Below are positions 15,728 to 30,505 of a stretch of DNA of 64,000 nt, piece after piece. Both the position numbers and the translations under genes were made by a program. Source of the DNA: Leptospira ainazelensis. Lineage in GTDB: Bacteria > Spirochaetota > Leptospiria > Leptospirales > Leptospiraceae. Positions within the stretch are counted from its first letter, which is position 1, and each line of letters opens with the position of its first letter. The DNA lies in assembly GCF_016918785.1 (NCBI RefSeq), contig NZ_JAFFPT010000025.1, positions 247,139 to 311,138 on the forward strand. Direction: 5' to 3'. Under the pieces are notes generated by a model. It saw only the letters and a program-made list of their open reading frames with translations. It did no database searches and had not been told where the DNA came from.

Positions 15728-18261
15728 AACTGAAATTATTAATCCAATCGATCCTTAGGGATTTTCGTTCTAAAAAAAGTTCCGCGTTGCAGATTGTTTT
15801 AGCGATAGCAATCGGGACCGGCTCTGTTACTGCGATTCACGCTTATAGAGAAGAATTGAGCCGGTCCATCCTAAAGGAAGCTCGTAACCTAATGGGTTCC
15901 GATCTTTTAATTCAAGCGCCTTCTCCGTTCACTTCGGAGCAAAAAGAATTTATGTCCCAAAGTCTTCCAAAGGGATCGGAAACCTCGGAACTCGTGCAGT
16001 TTGCTTCTATGCTTCGAAATCCTGAGAATGACGAAACCACACTTTCTCTGATCAAAACGATGAAGGGAAAATTTCCTTATTATGGAGAAATTCTTACCGA
16101 ACCTCCGGGGGCTTATCGAAAACTCAAGGAAGGGGAGATACTTCTCGAAGAAAGCCTAATCAAGAATCTAAAATTAAAAATTGGTTCTTCCGTTTCTCTC
16201 GGTGAAAGAAATTTTATACTGAAGGGAAAGGTTCTCAAAGAACCGGGAATCGCCGGAAGTTTTCTTTCCATGGCTCCGACTTCTATCATTACTTCCTCTT
16301 CTCTTGCTTCCACGGGATTGGAACAAAGAGGTTCTAGAATCAGTTATTTGATTCCGATTAAACTAAAAGACCCGAGCGTAGCGAGCAAATACAAAGAACT
16401 TCATTTTAAAGAGTATATTCAAAAAGACTTAACTCTTTACGATTCTACGGAAACAAATTCCGGATCTCGAAAATTCTTAACGAATACGTTGGACTTTTTC
16501 AGTTTGTTAGGGTTATCTGCCTTCTTTTTGGGTGGAATTTCGATTCTTCTTGCAAGCCGCGCGGGAATCCGAGAAAAATCAGGCGCGCTCGCCGTGTTAA
16601 AATGTCTCGGAGCCAGCCCGAGAACCGTAAGTTTTATCGTTTTGGGAGAATTGTTATTTTTCTCATTGATCGGTTCGACTTTAGGGATCGTCTTGGGGAA
16701 TGTTTTGTTAGGTTGGATTCCCGATCTCGCCGGAGAGGAACTTCTCGGTTTTAAACCGACGATCGGATGGACCTCCTTTCTTTGGGGGCTTTTGATCGGA
16801 ATTTTGATTCCATTCTTTTCCTCGATCGAGTCACTCATTGAAATCCGAACTCTCAAACCGATCCTCGCATTAAAGGAAGAATTTCAGGAAGAAACAAATC
16901 GGATTCCTAAGTTTAGAATCACTCAGATTTTCGGATATGCGGTCCTGTTTTTGTTATTTTTTCTTTTGGCTTGGTGGGAAACGGAAAGCCCTTGGAAGGG
17001 ATTGATCCTCTGTTCGATTCTTCTTATTCTTCCCTTGATCGTTTTTTTAGCATATTCAGGAATTAGAATATTGGTTTCTAAGATCAAAGAGAAAAGCGAT
17101 CTGACTCCTTTTTCAAGATTTATCATCGGTAAATTCGACCGTCCGGGAACCACACTTTCGCTTTCCGTCATAGGACTTACAAGTTCGCTTTTTATTCTTC
17201 TTTTATCACTGATCGTAAGTGAGAGTCTTTTGGAATATAGCGGTGCGAAAGATAAAGAAAGACGGCCCAACCTTTTTGTAATGGACATTCGTCCCGAACA
17301 GAAGGAGCACTTTGAAGAACTTGTGAAAGAATTTGATGCGGAGAAGGTGATCGTTGCGCCAGTCATCGGAGCGAGATTATCTAAGATCAACGGCGAGACC
17401 GTGAAAAAGGACGAGACCGAATCTTCCGCATTAAAAAGGGATTGGAGGTCGACAGCGAGAACAAGGGAATATTTTCTTTCGTACAGAAATGATCCCTATC
17501 CGACCGAGAAGATTGTGGACGGTGATTTTTGGAGAAAAGGGGAAGAGGATCAGATCTCGGTGGAGAAAGAATTCTCCACTTACCTAAAGGTCAATTTAGG
17601 AGACAGTCTGACCTTTTTGATCGGCGGTGTCGAAGTTACGGGTGTTATCCGTAACTTTAGAACCGTGAACTGGGCAGATATGCGCCCAAATTTTGTAGTT
17701 CTGTTTTCGAAAGGTATTTTGGAAAAAGCTCCCGGATATTATTTGAGTTCGCTTCGAATCGAATCTGAAGAAAAGAGATACGAGCTTCAGAAGAACTTGG
17801 TTTCTAAATATCCGAATCTTACGATTATCGATACGGATAAAGCGGTGCGTGCGTTTTTGGGAATCTTAGAGAAGATATCGTTTACGATTCGATTGATGAC
17901 CTGGTTGATTTTGGGGGCTTCTCTCTTGTTGATTTTAACCGCGTTGAATTCGAGTCGAAAGGAAAGGATAGAAGAAACCACTTTATTGAGAATTATCGGC
18001 GGGACTTCGAGTTTTTTAAAAAAGGTCTTTCTATGGGAAGGAATTCTTCTAGGAACCTTTTCCTTTGCCCTAGCATTGCTTTTGGCATGGGGAGCAAACG
18101 AATTGATCAGTCAGAAGGTTTTGGAGATTCAGCCTTCGCATCCTTTCCTAGAATACTTGATCGCTTATGTGTTTACGATTATTGCGACTACTTCGGTCTA
18201 CTATTTGAACTTAAGGGGAGAATGGAAAAAACCGCCGGTCAGTTTTATGAAAGCTATGTAG
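15724..18261 (+). CDS. ABC transporter permease, FtsX family (YbbP type)
   Basis: An 845-residue permease with the duplicated FtsX-like layout of YbbP: an N-terminal helix (about residues 17-37), a periplasmic domain, three helices (about 255-375), two more helices near 400-445, one near 480, a second periplasmic domain, and three C-terminal helices (about 720-835). The single long chain with two FtsX domains, paired with a LolD-like ATPase, matches the YbbA-YbbP system rather than the two-permease LolCE system. Its substrate is not established in the family. It overlaps the ATPase gene by four bases. Confidence 0.88.
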   Translation: MKLKLLIQSILRDFRSKKSSALQIVLAIAIGTGSVTAIHAYREELSRSILKEARNLMGSDLLIQAPSPFTSEQKEFMSQSLPKGSETSELVQFASMLRNPENDETTLSLIKTMKGKFPYYGEILTEPPGAYRKLKEGEILLEESLIKNLKLKIGSSVSLGERNFILKGKVLKEPGIAGSFLSMAPTSIITSSSLASTGLEQRGSRISYLIPIKLKDPSVASKYKELHFKEYIQKDLTLYDSTETNSGSRKFLTNTLDFFSLLGLSAFFLGGISILLASRAGIREKSGALAVLKCLGASPRTVSFIVLGELLFFSLIGSTLGIVLGNVLLGWIPDLAGEELLGFKPTIGWTSFLWGLLIGILIPFFSSIESLIEIRTLKPILALKEEFQEETNRIPKFRITQIFGYAVLFLLFFLLAWWETESPWKGLILCSILLILPLIVFLAYSGIRILVSKIKEKSDLTPFSRFIIGKFDRPGTTLSLSVIGLTSSLFILLLSLIVSESLLEYSGAKDKERRPNLFVMDIRPEQKEHFEELVKEFDAEKVIVAPVIGARLSKINGETVKKDETESSALKRDWRSTARTREYFLSYRNDPYPTEKIVDGDFWRKGEEDQISVEKEFSTYLKVNLGDSLTFLIGGVEVTGVIRNFRTVNWADMRPNFVVLFSKGILEKAPGYYLSSLRIESEEKRYELQKNLVSKYPNLTIIDTDKAVRAFLGILEKISFTIRLMTWLILGASLLLILTALNSSRKERIEETTLLRIIGGTSSFLKKVFLWEGILLGTFSFALALLLAWGANELISQKVLEIQPSHPFLEYLIAYVFTIIATTSVYYLNLRGEWKKPPVSFMKAM

Positions 18262-18392
18262 TAATTTTGTGATTTTTTCTTCGGACTCATCTTTCGTAAG
18301 GATGATGAGAATTCTTCGCTAATTCTTTATTTTTTTCACCTATCGTCTTTTTTTTGAAAAAAGCAGAATGCTTTGAATCGGAAGGGAACCGT

Positions 18393-18935
18393 ATGGGTAT
18401 GGAGCAAATTTTTCTCAATTCCGATGAAAGTATAGAATCGGCTATGACCGAAAGTCAAGATAGAGTTGTTACGCTACTTGTGCCGGAGACGTATTTTGAA
18501 AATCTTTCGAAAGAGGAAAGAAAAGTTTTGGGTAAGAAACTTCCTTATCTTCTGAGGAGATATGGAAAGTTTATGTGCGCTCAACCAAGGTTTAATGAGA
18601 AGGGGATTACGGTGCTTTATCAGAAAAATCAAGGAAAGCTGAAGAAATTGAATGTTAGAATGGGGACCGGTTACTGGGCATTGTTAGGAGCATTGGCCTA
18701 TTCTCACGGTGTTTCTCGTTGTTTCCTTTTTAATTTTTTGTTGTCGTTGGATCATGCCGGAGTCGGAGATTCTATCGTGGAAGTTTTGAATAGAGGAGTT
18801 CCTACCTTTCACAACGTTTACAGATATATCTGGCAACTAGAAATCACACAAAACAAAGTGACCCGCCTTCTCGAGTTCGAACCAAACCCGCTTCAGACTT
18901 ACTTTGATTATAGTTTCCCTTGGTTAAAGACGTAA
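18393..18935 (+). CDS. DUF1564 family protein
   Basis: A 180-residue protein of DUF1564, a family I know only from Leptospira, where it is multicopy. It shares with the gene at 34055-34570 the segments (V/I)LIPE-YxxNL(S/T)KEERK, (L/V)(R)VNVRM and AHGVSRCFL(V/F)NFLL, plus a closing WQLE(I/P)TQ motif. The frame reaches a TTG at 18354, but the ATG at 18393 with a GAAGGGAA ribosome site just upstream is the better start. No signal peptide is seen, and the basic middle part would suit nucleic-acid binding. The function is unknown. Confidence 0.8.
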   Translation: MGMEQIFLNSDESIESAMTESQDRVVTLLVPETYFENLSKEERKVLGKKLPYLLRRYGKFMCAQPRFNEKGITVLYQKNQGKLKKLNVRMGTGYWALLGALAYSHGVSRCFLFNFLLSLDHAGVGDSIVEVLNRGVPTFHNVYRYIWQLEITQNKVTRLLEFEPNPLQTYFDYSFPWLKT

Positions 18936-18980
18936 AAAAGTTTTCTTTATCCTTTTTACGGTGCGTTGGATTTTGGAAAT

Positions 18981-19016
18981 TTTCTAGTAAAGGACAATCG
19001 TGTCCTTTACTAGAAA
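18981..19016. terminator. perfect 16-bp hairpin between convergent genes
   Basis: TTTCTAGTAAAGGACA (18981-18996), the loop ATCG and the exact reverse complement (19001-19016) form a 16-bp perfect stem. It lies between the ends of the DUF1564 gene (+) and the cysteine-rich gene (-). The T-runs at the stem feet are short, but the position fits a bidirectional terminator. Confidence 0.75.
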
Positions 19017-19024
19017 CGGTGATT

Positions 19025-19318
19025 TTATTTTAGATTGGAAGCGAAGAATTCCTTAGTATCTGGGAATTCTGTTTTCGCCGAGCAAACTTTATAGTTGGAA
19101 GCGGAAGGACACGATGCGGTTCCACCAACTTTACAACCTTTATCTTGGCATTTTTTTCGGTTATCAAACGTATCGGAGCCGGTATATCTGCAATAGTCTC
19201 TGCAAATATCCGTAGATCCGGAGGTGCAAATATAACAACCATCGGCGGAAAGATCTTTCAACAAAAATAAAGAAACAAAAACAACGACGACAAAAACTAA
19301 GTTCTGAAACTTTTTCAT
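19025..19318 (-). CDS. secreted cysteine-rich small protein, 97 aa
   Basis: A 97-residue protein with a clear signal peptide (MKKFQNLVFVVVVFVSLFLL, with likely cleavage after LSA near residue 25). The mature part of about 70 residues holds eight cysteines, including CYIC and CRDYC, enough for four disulfide bonds. The lack of a lipobox cysteine right at the cleavage site suggests a free periplasmic or secreted product. It matches no family I know. The gene stands alone between the DUF1564 gene and the YqgE-like gene; a GGGGAT-type site precedes the ATG at 19318. Confidence 0.75.
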   Translation of the reverse strand: MKKFQNLVFVVVVFVSLFLLKDLSADGCYICTSGSTDICRDYCRYTGSDTFDNRKKCQDKGCKVGGTASCPSASNYKVCSAKTEFPDTKEFFASNLK

Positions 19319-19388
19319 TAAAATCCCCTATCGGAATCTGATCCTAAAAATTCTGGGATCTCTGTAAAGATTAAAATAAGCGTCAAAT

Positions 19389-19937
19389 TTAATTCAACAT
19401 CGGATCTTTCGTATGTTCTACGAAATAACGATAGATTCCTCCCTTGCTCCTCAAGGCTTCCTGCCAGGTCGTTTCCGGATCTTGGTTTAGAACAAAATCT
19501 TTAGTTGCTTCGTGTACGACCCAAGACTTTCTATTCATCTCCGTTTCCAATTGTCCCGCACCCCAACCCGAATAACCTTGATATACATGAAATTTAGAAG
19601 GGGATTCGATTAATTCCAACAAGGTGTCAAAACTTCTTGCGAGAAACAATCCTGGAATCACTTCGATTCCTGGTTGCGAGATGCTGTTATTTTCATGAAG
19701 AACAGAAATGAAAGTCGGGTCGACAGGACCGCCCGAATAAATCGGAAGACTCCGGCTGACTTGATCCGGAATTCCTTGAATTACATCGCCGATCGCGGCC
19801 TCTTGCTTTTTGTTTAACACCAGACCGAAAGCCCCCTGGCTGTCGTGTTCAATCAGGAGAATAACCGTTTGGTTAAAGTAATCCATCACAATCGAGGAGT
19901 TGGAAATTAGAATCTTTCCGTTATAGGTTTCTTCCAT
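19389..19937 (-). CDS. YqgE/AlgH family protein
   Basis: A 182-residue member of the UPF0301 (YqgE/AlgH) family. The N-terminal GKILISNSSI, the central GAFGLVLNK and YSGGPV, and the GYSGWGAGQLETEM segment are the family's conserved blocks in the right order. The biochemical role is not settled; in Pseudomonas AlgH has been linked to regulation. It lies 26 bases downstream of the Gfo/Idh/MocA gene on the same strand, so the two are likely co-transcribed. The length is normal. Confidence 0.9.
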   Translation of the reverse strand: MEETYNGKILISNSSIVMDYFNQTVILLIEHDSQGAFGLVLNKKQEAAIGDVIQGIPDQVSRSLPIYSGGPVDPTFISVLHENNSISQPGIEVIPGLFLARSFDTLLELIESPSKFHVYQGYSGWGAGQLETEMNRKSWVVHEATKDFVLNQDPETTWQEALRSKGGIYRYFVEHTKDPMLN

Positions 19938-19963
19938 TCGTTTTATCCGATATTAGACCATTT

Positions 19964-20932
19964 TTATTTTTTAGACGTTCCGTGAATTTCGGAAAGAATT
20001 TTATACGCGATCTCCAACGTAGCGACATCGGAATCCCGATTCACGATTGGATCGGTTTCTTTTCTGATACAACGTATAAAGTGTTCGTGTTCTTGTTTTA
20101 ACGGATTGTCTTTGTGAACGAAAATTTTCTCTACGATCGATTCTTGACGATATTTGATTTCTTCTGATAAAAGAAGAATGTCGGATGTAGCCTGTCTGTG
20201 AAGTTCGATTTCTTGATCCGTAAAATCCAACATGATATAAACGTCTTTTTGTGTGATGTTCAACGTCCTAATCTTTGCTTGAGTTGCGCGAGACGCAGTA
20301 ATACTCGCAAGACATCCATTCTCAAACTCTAATAGAACGTTGGCGATATCTTCGTGGTTTGACTGAACTTTTGTTCCCGAAGCTGACAATTTTTTTACCG
20401 GAGAATTCACAAGGTTCAAGACGATGTCAATGTCATGAATCATCATGTCGAGAACCACTCCTACGTCTTTGATTCTCGGATTGAAAGGCGCCAACCTTCT
20501 GGATTCAATCAATAACGGATCTTTTACTATTTTACCTAATTCTAATACCGCGCCGTTGAATCTTTCTACGTGTCCGACTAATAAAATCAAATTTTTAGAG
20601 GCCGCGATTCTTACGAGTTCTTTTGCTTGTTCCGTAGTTTCTGCGATCGGCTTTTCAACTAACACATGTTTGCCGGCTTCAAGGGCTTTTTTTGCGATAT
20701 CATGATGAAGGAATGTCGGAACTGCGATGATGACTGCGTCAACTTTTGAAATTAAATCTTCGAAGGAAGCGAATGCAGAGGTTTTGTGTTTATCGGCCAT
20801 CTGTTTGGCCCTTTCTAAATCCGCGTCGTAGATTCCGACGAGGGTAGCGTCCCCTAAGGTTCTTGCTACGTTCACGTGATACTGACCCATGTGTCCTGTT
20901 CCGATCACACCGAGTTTTACTCTTTCTGTCAT
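19964..20932 (-). CDS. Gfo/Idh/MocA family oxidoreductase
   Basis: A 322-residue NAD(P)-dependent dehydrogenase. The N-terminal Rossmann fold shows GVIGTGHMGQYH, and the catalytic EKP motif is seen in VLVEKPIAE near residue 98. The C-terminal substrate domain has DMMIHDIDIVLNLV, where the histidine-aspartate pair is typical of the family. The substrate could be a sugar, an inositol or a nucleotide sugar; some close relatives act on UDP-sugars in LPS assembly. AAAGGAA precedes the ATG. The gene follows dnaJ by 121 bases on the same strand. Confidence 0.88.
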   Translation of the reverse strand: MTERVKLGVIGTGHMGQYHVNVARTLGDATLVGIYDADLERAKQMADKHKTSAFASFEDLISKVDAVIIAVPTFLHHDIAKKALEAGKHVLVEKPIAETTEQAKELVRIAASKNLILLVGHVERFNGAVLELGKIVKDPLLIESRRLAPFNPRIKDVGVVLDMMIHDIDIVLNLVNSPVKKLSASGTKVQSNHEDIANVLLEFENGCLASITASRATQAKIRTLNITQKDVYIMLDFTDQEIELHRQATSDILLLSEEIKYRQESIVEKIFVHKDNPLKQEHEHFIRCIRKETDPIVNRDSDVATLEIAYKILSEIHGTSKK

Positions 20933-21053
20933 TTTGTTTCCTTTCTTCTAACGCTTGTTTCCGCGTTTTTCGGGGATTCCCGATTTTTCTTTTGATAATA
21001 AGAGAACCGCCTGAAGTTTTCTTTGATTCGAATTCTTCAGGTCGAGTTCTCGT

Positions 21054-22194
<1,141 letters not shown>

Positions 22195-22257
22195 AAGCGC
22201 GGATTCTGATTGGGTAAGTTTGATTGCGAATTCAACGCCTTCGATGTCTTCAAGAAT

Positions 22258-22287
22258 GCCCGCGTTCGCCATTCGGCGAACGCGGGC
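22258..22287. terminator. strong intercistronic hairpin between dnaK and dnaJ
   Basis: GCCCGCGTTCGCC (22258-22270), the loop ATTC and the exact reverse complement (22275-22287) make a 13-bp G+C-rich stem. It lies in the gap after the dnaK stop. No T-run follows on the minus strand, so it may be a partial terminator or an mRNA-stabilising or processing element rather than a full stop. Confidence 0.7.
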
Positions 22288-22304
22288 TCGATTACTCAAA
22301 GTTT

Positions 22305-24236
<1,932 letters not shown>

Positions 24237-24270
24237 TGTTGTGCTCCTTTATACTTCCCTGAGATTCTAA

Positions 24271-24909
<639 letters not shown>

Positions 24910-24923
24910 AGAATCTTCTCCTA

Positions 24924-25952
<1,029 letters not shown>

Positions 25953-25961
25953 GCTTCTTCT

Positions 25962-25988
25962 TTAGCACTCTGAATGTTAGAGTGCTAA
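25962..25988. promoter_or_regulatory. CIRCE element (HrcA operator)
   Basis: TTAGCACTC (25962-25970), nine bases, then GAGTGCTAA (25980-25988): a perfect match to the CIRCE consensus. It stands just upstream of hrcA and should control the whole chaperone operon. Confidence 0.98.
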
Positions 25989-26435
25989 TCCATAGAATAA
26001 GTTTCCGAATTTGGGATAAAAATGTCAAGGAAGAAAGTCTTCCAGTGGCTTTTGGGCGTAAAAATCGAATTTTTTTTAGCAATCTGCCGGGAAGAGTGCG
26101 CGAAAAAAGAAGGGTTCTTGAGAAGATTTTAGAGAGAAAGGATGCGAAGAGTCGAGTGCGCGTCTTTCTGGGCATTTTTCAGAATTCCTGAAAAAAGGGA
26201 GGAGGCGGTCGGAAGTTCGACGCAGAGTTTGATTTAGGAGAGCGCGCCTGACTCAATCCGAGAAAGGTTTTGGATCCGTTTTCCCGAGGACTCGCGGAGT
26301 TCAGGAGGAGAAAAGGCCCGAGTTTTCCGAGAAATTGAGTAAACTATAGAACCTTGAAAGGTACAAACCTGGGAAAGCTCGACCCTTGAGAGGGATCGTT
26401 TGTGCGAAAGAGGGAACGCGTAAGGTTTCTATGAA

Positions 26436-26450
26436 TTTTGTAGGAACTCC
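26436..26450. repeat. GTAGGA/TCCTAC dispersed repeat, half copy
   Basis: TTTTGTAGGAACTCC matches the repeat in the orientation opposite to most copies; the last arm is incomplete (TCCTTC in place of TCCTAC). Confidence 0.55.
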
Positions 26451-26585
26451 TTCGAATTATTTCCAGAAGGATTTTCTTTGAAAAGGGCGCCCGTTCCAGC
26501 GAAGGGGCGATTTGGGACGAAATTCCGACCAGAATCCCCAACTTTCACCAAAGACATCGGACTTTTTCCCTCAAAAACCAGACAC

Positions 26586-26603
26586 ATAGGAGTTCCTACA
26601 TTT
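26586..26603. repeat. GTAGGA/TCCTAC dispersed repeat
   Basis: ATAGGAGTTCCTACATTT is nearly identical to the copy at 11873-11891. It lies 136 bases from the half copy at 26436 and in inverted orientation to it. Confidence 0.65.
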
Positions 26604-26743
26604 CCCGAATCCAGGCCTCTGTTTCACGAAAACAGAAAAAAATCCTATATGCCAAATGATATCTTAGAATCCCGTAGAATTCCTTCCGTTGGAAAACAAC
26701 ACTTTCCCAAATTCGCCGATCCGTCGATCTTTACTAAAAGAGA

Positions 26744-28552
26744 ATGAATTCCCGCAAAACCCGGCTCACCATCCTATTTACCTTTATCTGTCTTCTTTTT
26801 TTGATTCTTGTGGGGAGAGTTGTCTTTCTCACATTTTTGAACGAAAGAGAGGTCGTCCTCAAAACCGGAGATCGGGTTATGAGAGGAACGATCTATGATC
26901 GCCGAGGAATAGAACTCGCGATGACCGTAGATTCCGCAACGATCGGAATTTATCCCGCGAACATCTACGATCCGAATTTTACCGCAGTTCAACTCGCGCC
27001 TTATCTCGAAATGTCTCCCGAAAAAATCGAAGCGATGATCCGGGAGAAAAGCCGTTACTTTCTTCTCAAGCGGGAAATCGACGAAACTCTTGGAAACAAG
27101 ATCATGGATCTTTCTCTTCCCGGCGTAAGAAGAGAAAAAGAATACAAACGGGTTTATCCGCACGGAAATCTCGCTTCGAGTCTTGTAGGGTTTACGGGAA
27201 TGGACGACGATCGTGCGCTCTCCGGTTTGGAAGTGCAATACAACCAAGATCTTATGACTCCAACGGAATCGGATTCTTCAAGAGGAAGTAATTTGCATCT
27301 TACGATCGACGGTTTGATTCAATACAAACTCGAAAAAGCGCTTGGCAAACGTTTCGAAGAAACCGGATCCAAAAAGGCGATCGGGATTCTTATGGAAATC
27401 AATACGGGAAGAATTTTGGCCTCCGCTTCTTTTCCGGCGTTCGATCCGAACCAATACAACGAATCCGGAGAAGATTCGCATACGAACTGGGCGATCCGTC
27501 ACGTCTACGAACCCGGTTCCACGATGAAAATTTTCTTGGCTTCCATTCTATTCAATGAAAATCTAATACGTCCCGATGAAAAGTTTCATTGTCCCGGTTA
27601 TATAGAACTCGGCAAAACAAAAATCAAATGTACGGACGCGCACGGACATCTGAACTTGGAGGAGATTCTTCAATACTCTTGCAACGTGGGAATCATCAAA
27701 GCGTCTCAGAGAATTCCCGAGCCTCTCCTTTACGATTATATGAAGAAGTTTCAGTTCGGAGAAAAGACTGGATTCTTACCGAACGAATCGGTCGGTTACT
27801 TTCCTCTTTTGAAAAAATGGACTCCGGCGACGACGATGTTTATGGCGATCGGACAAGGAGTTTCTGTGACTCCGATTCAATTGGTGGCTTCCGCAGCTTC
27901 GGTCGTCAATGGAGGAAGAATGTTGACTCCGAGAGTAGTTTCACACTTCAGCGATTCTTACGGAGAAATTCTTCACGAATTCAAAACACAGGAAACTCCG
28001 ATCGGAATCCGAGAATACACGACAGAAAGAATTTTGAGAGCGATGACCCGAGTCGTTCAATCCGGAACCGGTAAGAATGCTTACATACAGGAATATTCCA
28101 TCGCGGGAAAAACCGGAACCGGACAAAAGGCAGTATCAGGAAAAGGTTATGTAGAAGGACTTTGGTCCGCATCCTTTCTCGGATTTTTTCCGGCGGAACG
28201 TCCGAAAGTCGTGGGTTTGATTCTTTTTGACGAACCGAAAGGCGGGACTCACTCGGGAGGAGGACTCGCGGCTCCGGTTTTCAAAGAAGTCGTCGAAAAC
28301 ATCATCCCGATCATAGAACAAGGGGAAAAGACGCTTAACGTTTCTCTCAAACGTTTTCAAAGAAAGAATTCGAAAGTTGTAGAACCGGGAGAAATCCCCG
28401 ATCTCGTAGGAAAGAGCAAAAGAGAGGTTTTGGAAATTTTGAGACCTCTGGGCGTTCCCGTAAAATTTCACGGAAGCGGATTTTGTTATCAGCAAGAACC
28501 GAGCGCCGGAGAAAAAATCGGGGACGGAAGACTGAATTTGTATTTTAAATAA
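26744..28552 (+). CDS. ftsI: penicillin-binding protein, FtsI/PBP2-type, with PASTA domain
   Basis: A 602-residue class B penicillin-binding protein that cross-links septal peptidoglycan. A short cytoplasmic tail and one N-terminal helix (about residues 8-30) lead to the pedestal domain, which begins with [12 protein letters not shown]. The transpeptidase domain shows the active-site SxxK (EPGSTMKIF), SxN (YSCNVG) and KTG (AGKTGTGQ) motifs. A single C-terminal PASTA domain (about 535-602, [16 protein letters not shown]) is common in spirochaete and Gram-positive division PBPs. The DUF115 gene follows after 23 bases. Confidence 0.94.
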   Translation: MNSRKTRLTILFTFICLLFLILVGRVVFLTFLNEREVVLKTGDRVMRGTIYDRRGIELAMTVDSATIGIYPANIYDPNFTAVQLAPYLEMSPEKIEAMIREKSRYFLLKREIDETLGNKIMDLSLPGVRREKEYKRVYPHGNLASSLVGFTGMDDDRALSGLEVQYNQDLMTPTESDSSRGSNLHLTIDGLIQYKLEKALGKRFEETGSKKAIGILMEINTGRILASASFPAFDPNQYNESGEDSHTNWAIRHVYEPGSTMKIFLASILFNENLIRPDEKFHCPGYIELGKTKIKCTDAHGHLNLEEILQYSCNVGIIKASQRIPEPLLYDYMKKFQFGEKTGFLPNESVGYFPLLKKWTPATTMFMAIGQGVSVTPIQLVASAASVVNGGRMLTPRVVSHFSDSYGEILHEFKTQETPIGIREYTTERILRAMTRVVQSGTGKNAYIQEYSIAGKTGTGQKAVSGKGYVEGLWSASFLGFFPAERPKVVGLILFDEPKGGTHSGGGLAAPVFKEVVENIIPIIEQGEKTLNVSLKRFQRKNSKVVEPGEIPDLVGKSKREVLEILRPLGVPVKFHGSGFCYQQEPSAGEKIGDGRLNLYFK

Positions 28553-28575
28553 ATGGAATATTCTATTTTACACAA

Positions 28576-30480
28576 ATGAATTTATTCGCAGACGATTCCA
28601 TTCTTCAGAAAAATCTGAAAACCTTGTCTACGATTTCTCCGGGGATTGAAGAACGAATTCTTCAATCCGACCAAAAACTGGAAATCAAAACTTCCAAAAC
28701 GGGACTTCCGATTTTGGTGGCGGACGGGGTTTCGCTTCACAGCGCGATCGATCCGATCACCGAATCCAAACGTCTTCTTGAAGGATTGAAAAAAGAAGAC
28801 GAGGAAAGGGTCTTTCTTTTTTTCGGAGCGGGAATCGGCTATTCCATACAAGAAAGTCTGAAGTTGAAGAACGTGATTACGGTTTGGATGGAAGCGGATG
28901 CGTCCGTCTTGCGTTATGCGCTTTCTTTTTTTGATTATTCGGAATTTTTAATGTCCGGTGCGCTTCGAATTTTACTTTCTCCGATTCTCGAACAGGATCT
29001 CTACTCCGCGTTTCGGGGAATTTCCGGCTTTCCGATCAGCTTTATCGCACATCGAGGAAGCAATCAATGGAAAAAAGAATCTTATGAAGAATTGAGATTT
29101 ATCGCGGAGGGATTTTTTCACAAAAAGGACGTGAACATCTCCACACTCACTCGTTTTGAAAGAATCTGGACTCGCAACTTTATCACCAATCTTCCCGCGT
29201 TTTCCAAGATGAAACCTATCAAACACTTGTTTGGAATCTGCGAAGGCAAAGTGGACGTTCTTGTTTGTGGAGCGGGACCGTCGCTTCTTCTTTCCTTGGA
29301 AGAGGTTCGCAGTTTCAAAGAACGTTATGTAATCATTGCCGTTGACACTGCTCTGATGGTTCTCTGGAACGCAGGGATCGATCCCGACTTGGTTTTTTCC
29401 GTCGATCCGCAAGCCCTCAATTCCAAATATCTGGAAGGATATTCCGGAAAGGCCAAGATCGTTTTCGATCCTACTTCTTCGTATCATTCTCTTCGTTTGC
29501 CCGGAGAATTTAAACACGGTTTTTTTACTTCTTCTCCGTTTCCGCTGATCAAAATTCTTTCGTCCAAACCGGAAGAGGAAATCGGAATCGTCGATTTCGG
29601 AGGATCGGTTTCGACTAACGCGGTCAGTCTTGCTGAAAAGATGGAAGCGAGGAATATCCTTTTACTCGGACAGGATCTTTCCTTTCCGAACAAACTTGCC
29701 CACTGCAAGGGCGCCGTTTTAGAAGAAAGACTCAATCATATAGAATCCAGAAAACTCCGAAGGGAATATCACAATCACAAACAGATGACCGCGCTTCCGG
29801 TCAAACAAACGTCTTCCTTAAAAGGAGGAACCGTTCGAACCAACGAAAAACTTCTGATCTTTAAAAAATGGTTCGAAGAACATCCTAAAAAGAATTCCTG
29901 GTTCAATCTCGGAAAAGACGGGGTTGTGCTGGAAGGAATTCCCAATACGGATTTTTCGGAATATATTCAAAAAAACGAATGTGATTCTAAGATCGTACGA
30001 TTGGTTCGCGATCGGATTGAGGAACTTTGTGAACGGAGCGGAACAAAAACTAACGCGTTTTCGGCAACCGATTCACGTTTTCAGGAAAGAATTCTTTCCG
30101 AACTGATGAATCTTTCCGGTCAGCTCAAAACGTTTTCCAAAAAGGTCCAAAAGGGAAGAATTCTTTCAGATCGTTTGTATTCTCAGATCCGATCCGAAGA
30201 TCGTTTTAAGGACCAGATTCTCAAAAGTTTGAAAGAAATGGATCAGATCGACGAGGAAGTTTCTTCCAGAAAAGGACTTACCGAAATTTTGGGAATGAGC
30301 ATCCAAAGAACGGTTCTTATGATTACGGAAGGTTATGAAGGCGGTTTGACCTTGGAAGAAAAGAAAAACGAAAGACTCGGAATCGCAAAAAAAAGCCTTC
30401 TTTTGTATCAAGGACTGGAAGAAGCCTGTAATCTACATTCTAAACTCATTTCAAAAACGATCGTAAGACTTTCCGGTTGA
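28576..30480 (+). CDS. DUF115/Maf-type motility-associated glycosyltransferase-like protein
   Basis: A 634-residue protein of the DUF115 (6-hydroxymethylpterin pyrophosphokinase MptE-like) family, whose best-known members are the Maf proteins that add nonulosonic acids to flagellin. The conserved core is the [19 protein letters not shown] segment near residues 219-237, followed by [37 protein letters not shown] and the late HYxN-like region. It is soluble, with a helical C-terminal third (about 480-630). It lies 23 bases after ftsI and is probably co-transcribed. In Leptospira the target could be flagellar or surface glycan; that is inference. Confidence 0.85.
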   Translation: MNLFADDSILQKNLKTLSTISPGIEERILQSDQKLEIKTSKTGLPILVADGVSLHSAIDPITESKRLLEGLKKEDEERVFLFFGAGIGYSIQESLKLKNVITVWMEADASVLRYALSFFDYSEFLMSGALRILLSPILEQDLYSAFRGISGFPISFIAHRGSNQWKKESYEELRFIAEGFFHKKDVNISTLTRFERIWTRNFITNLPAFSKMKPIKHLFGICEGKVDVLVCGAGPSLLLSLEEVRSFKERYVIIAVDTALMVLWNAGIDPDLVFSVDPQALNSKYLEGYSGKAKIVFDPTSSYHSLRLPGEFKHGFFTSSPFPLIKILSSKPEEEIGIVDFGGSVSTNAVSLAEKMEARNILLLGQDLSFPNKLAHCKGAVLEERLNHIESRKLRREYHNHKQMTALPVKQTSSLKGGTVRTNEKLLIFKKWFEEHPKKNSWFNLGKDGVVLEGIPNTDFSEYIQKNECDSKIVRLVRDRIEELCERSGTKTNAFSATDSRFQERILSELMNLSGQLKTFSKKVQKGRILSDRLYSQIRSEDRFKDQILKSLKEMDQIDEEVSSRKGLTEILGMSIQRTVLMITEGYEGGLTLEEKKNERLGIAKKSLLLYQGLEEACNLHSKLISKTIVRLSG

Positions 30481-30505
30481 TTCCGTTGCTGCTTCGTGAA
30501 TTCAA

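Larger units (their letters stand above)
25989..26743. other. gene-free 755-bp region between hrcA and ftsI
   Basis: No convincing gene is seen on either strand; the short open frames lack family features and good starts. The region holds the hrcA promoter at its left end, two copies of the dispersed GTAGGA/TCCTAC repeat (26436-26450 and 26586-26603) and the start region of ftsI at its right end. Confidence 0.6.

Noticed and set aside
18797..18813. GAGGAGTTCCTACCTTT inside the DUF1564 gene as another copy of the dispersed repeat
   Set aside because: It encodes a conserved-looking RGVPTF segment, lacks the left arm, and is best explained as chance.
26478..26747. An 89-codon open frame between hrcA and ftsI
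   Set aside because: It covers a dispersed repeat and runs into the ftsI start; composition is not protein-like.
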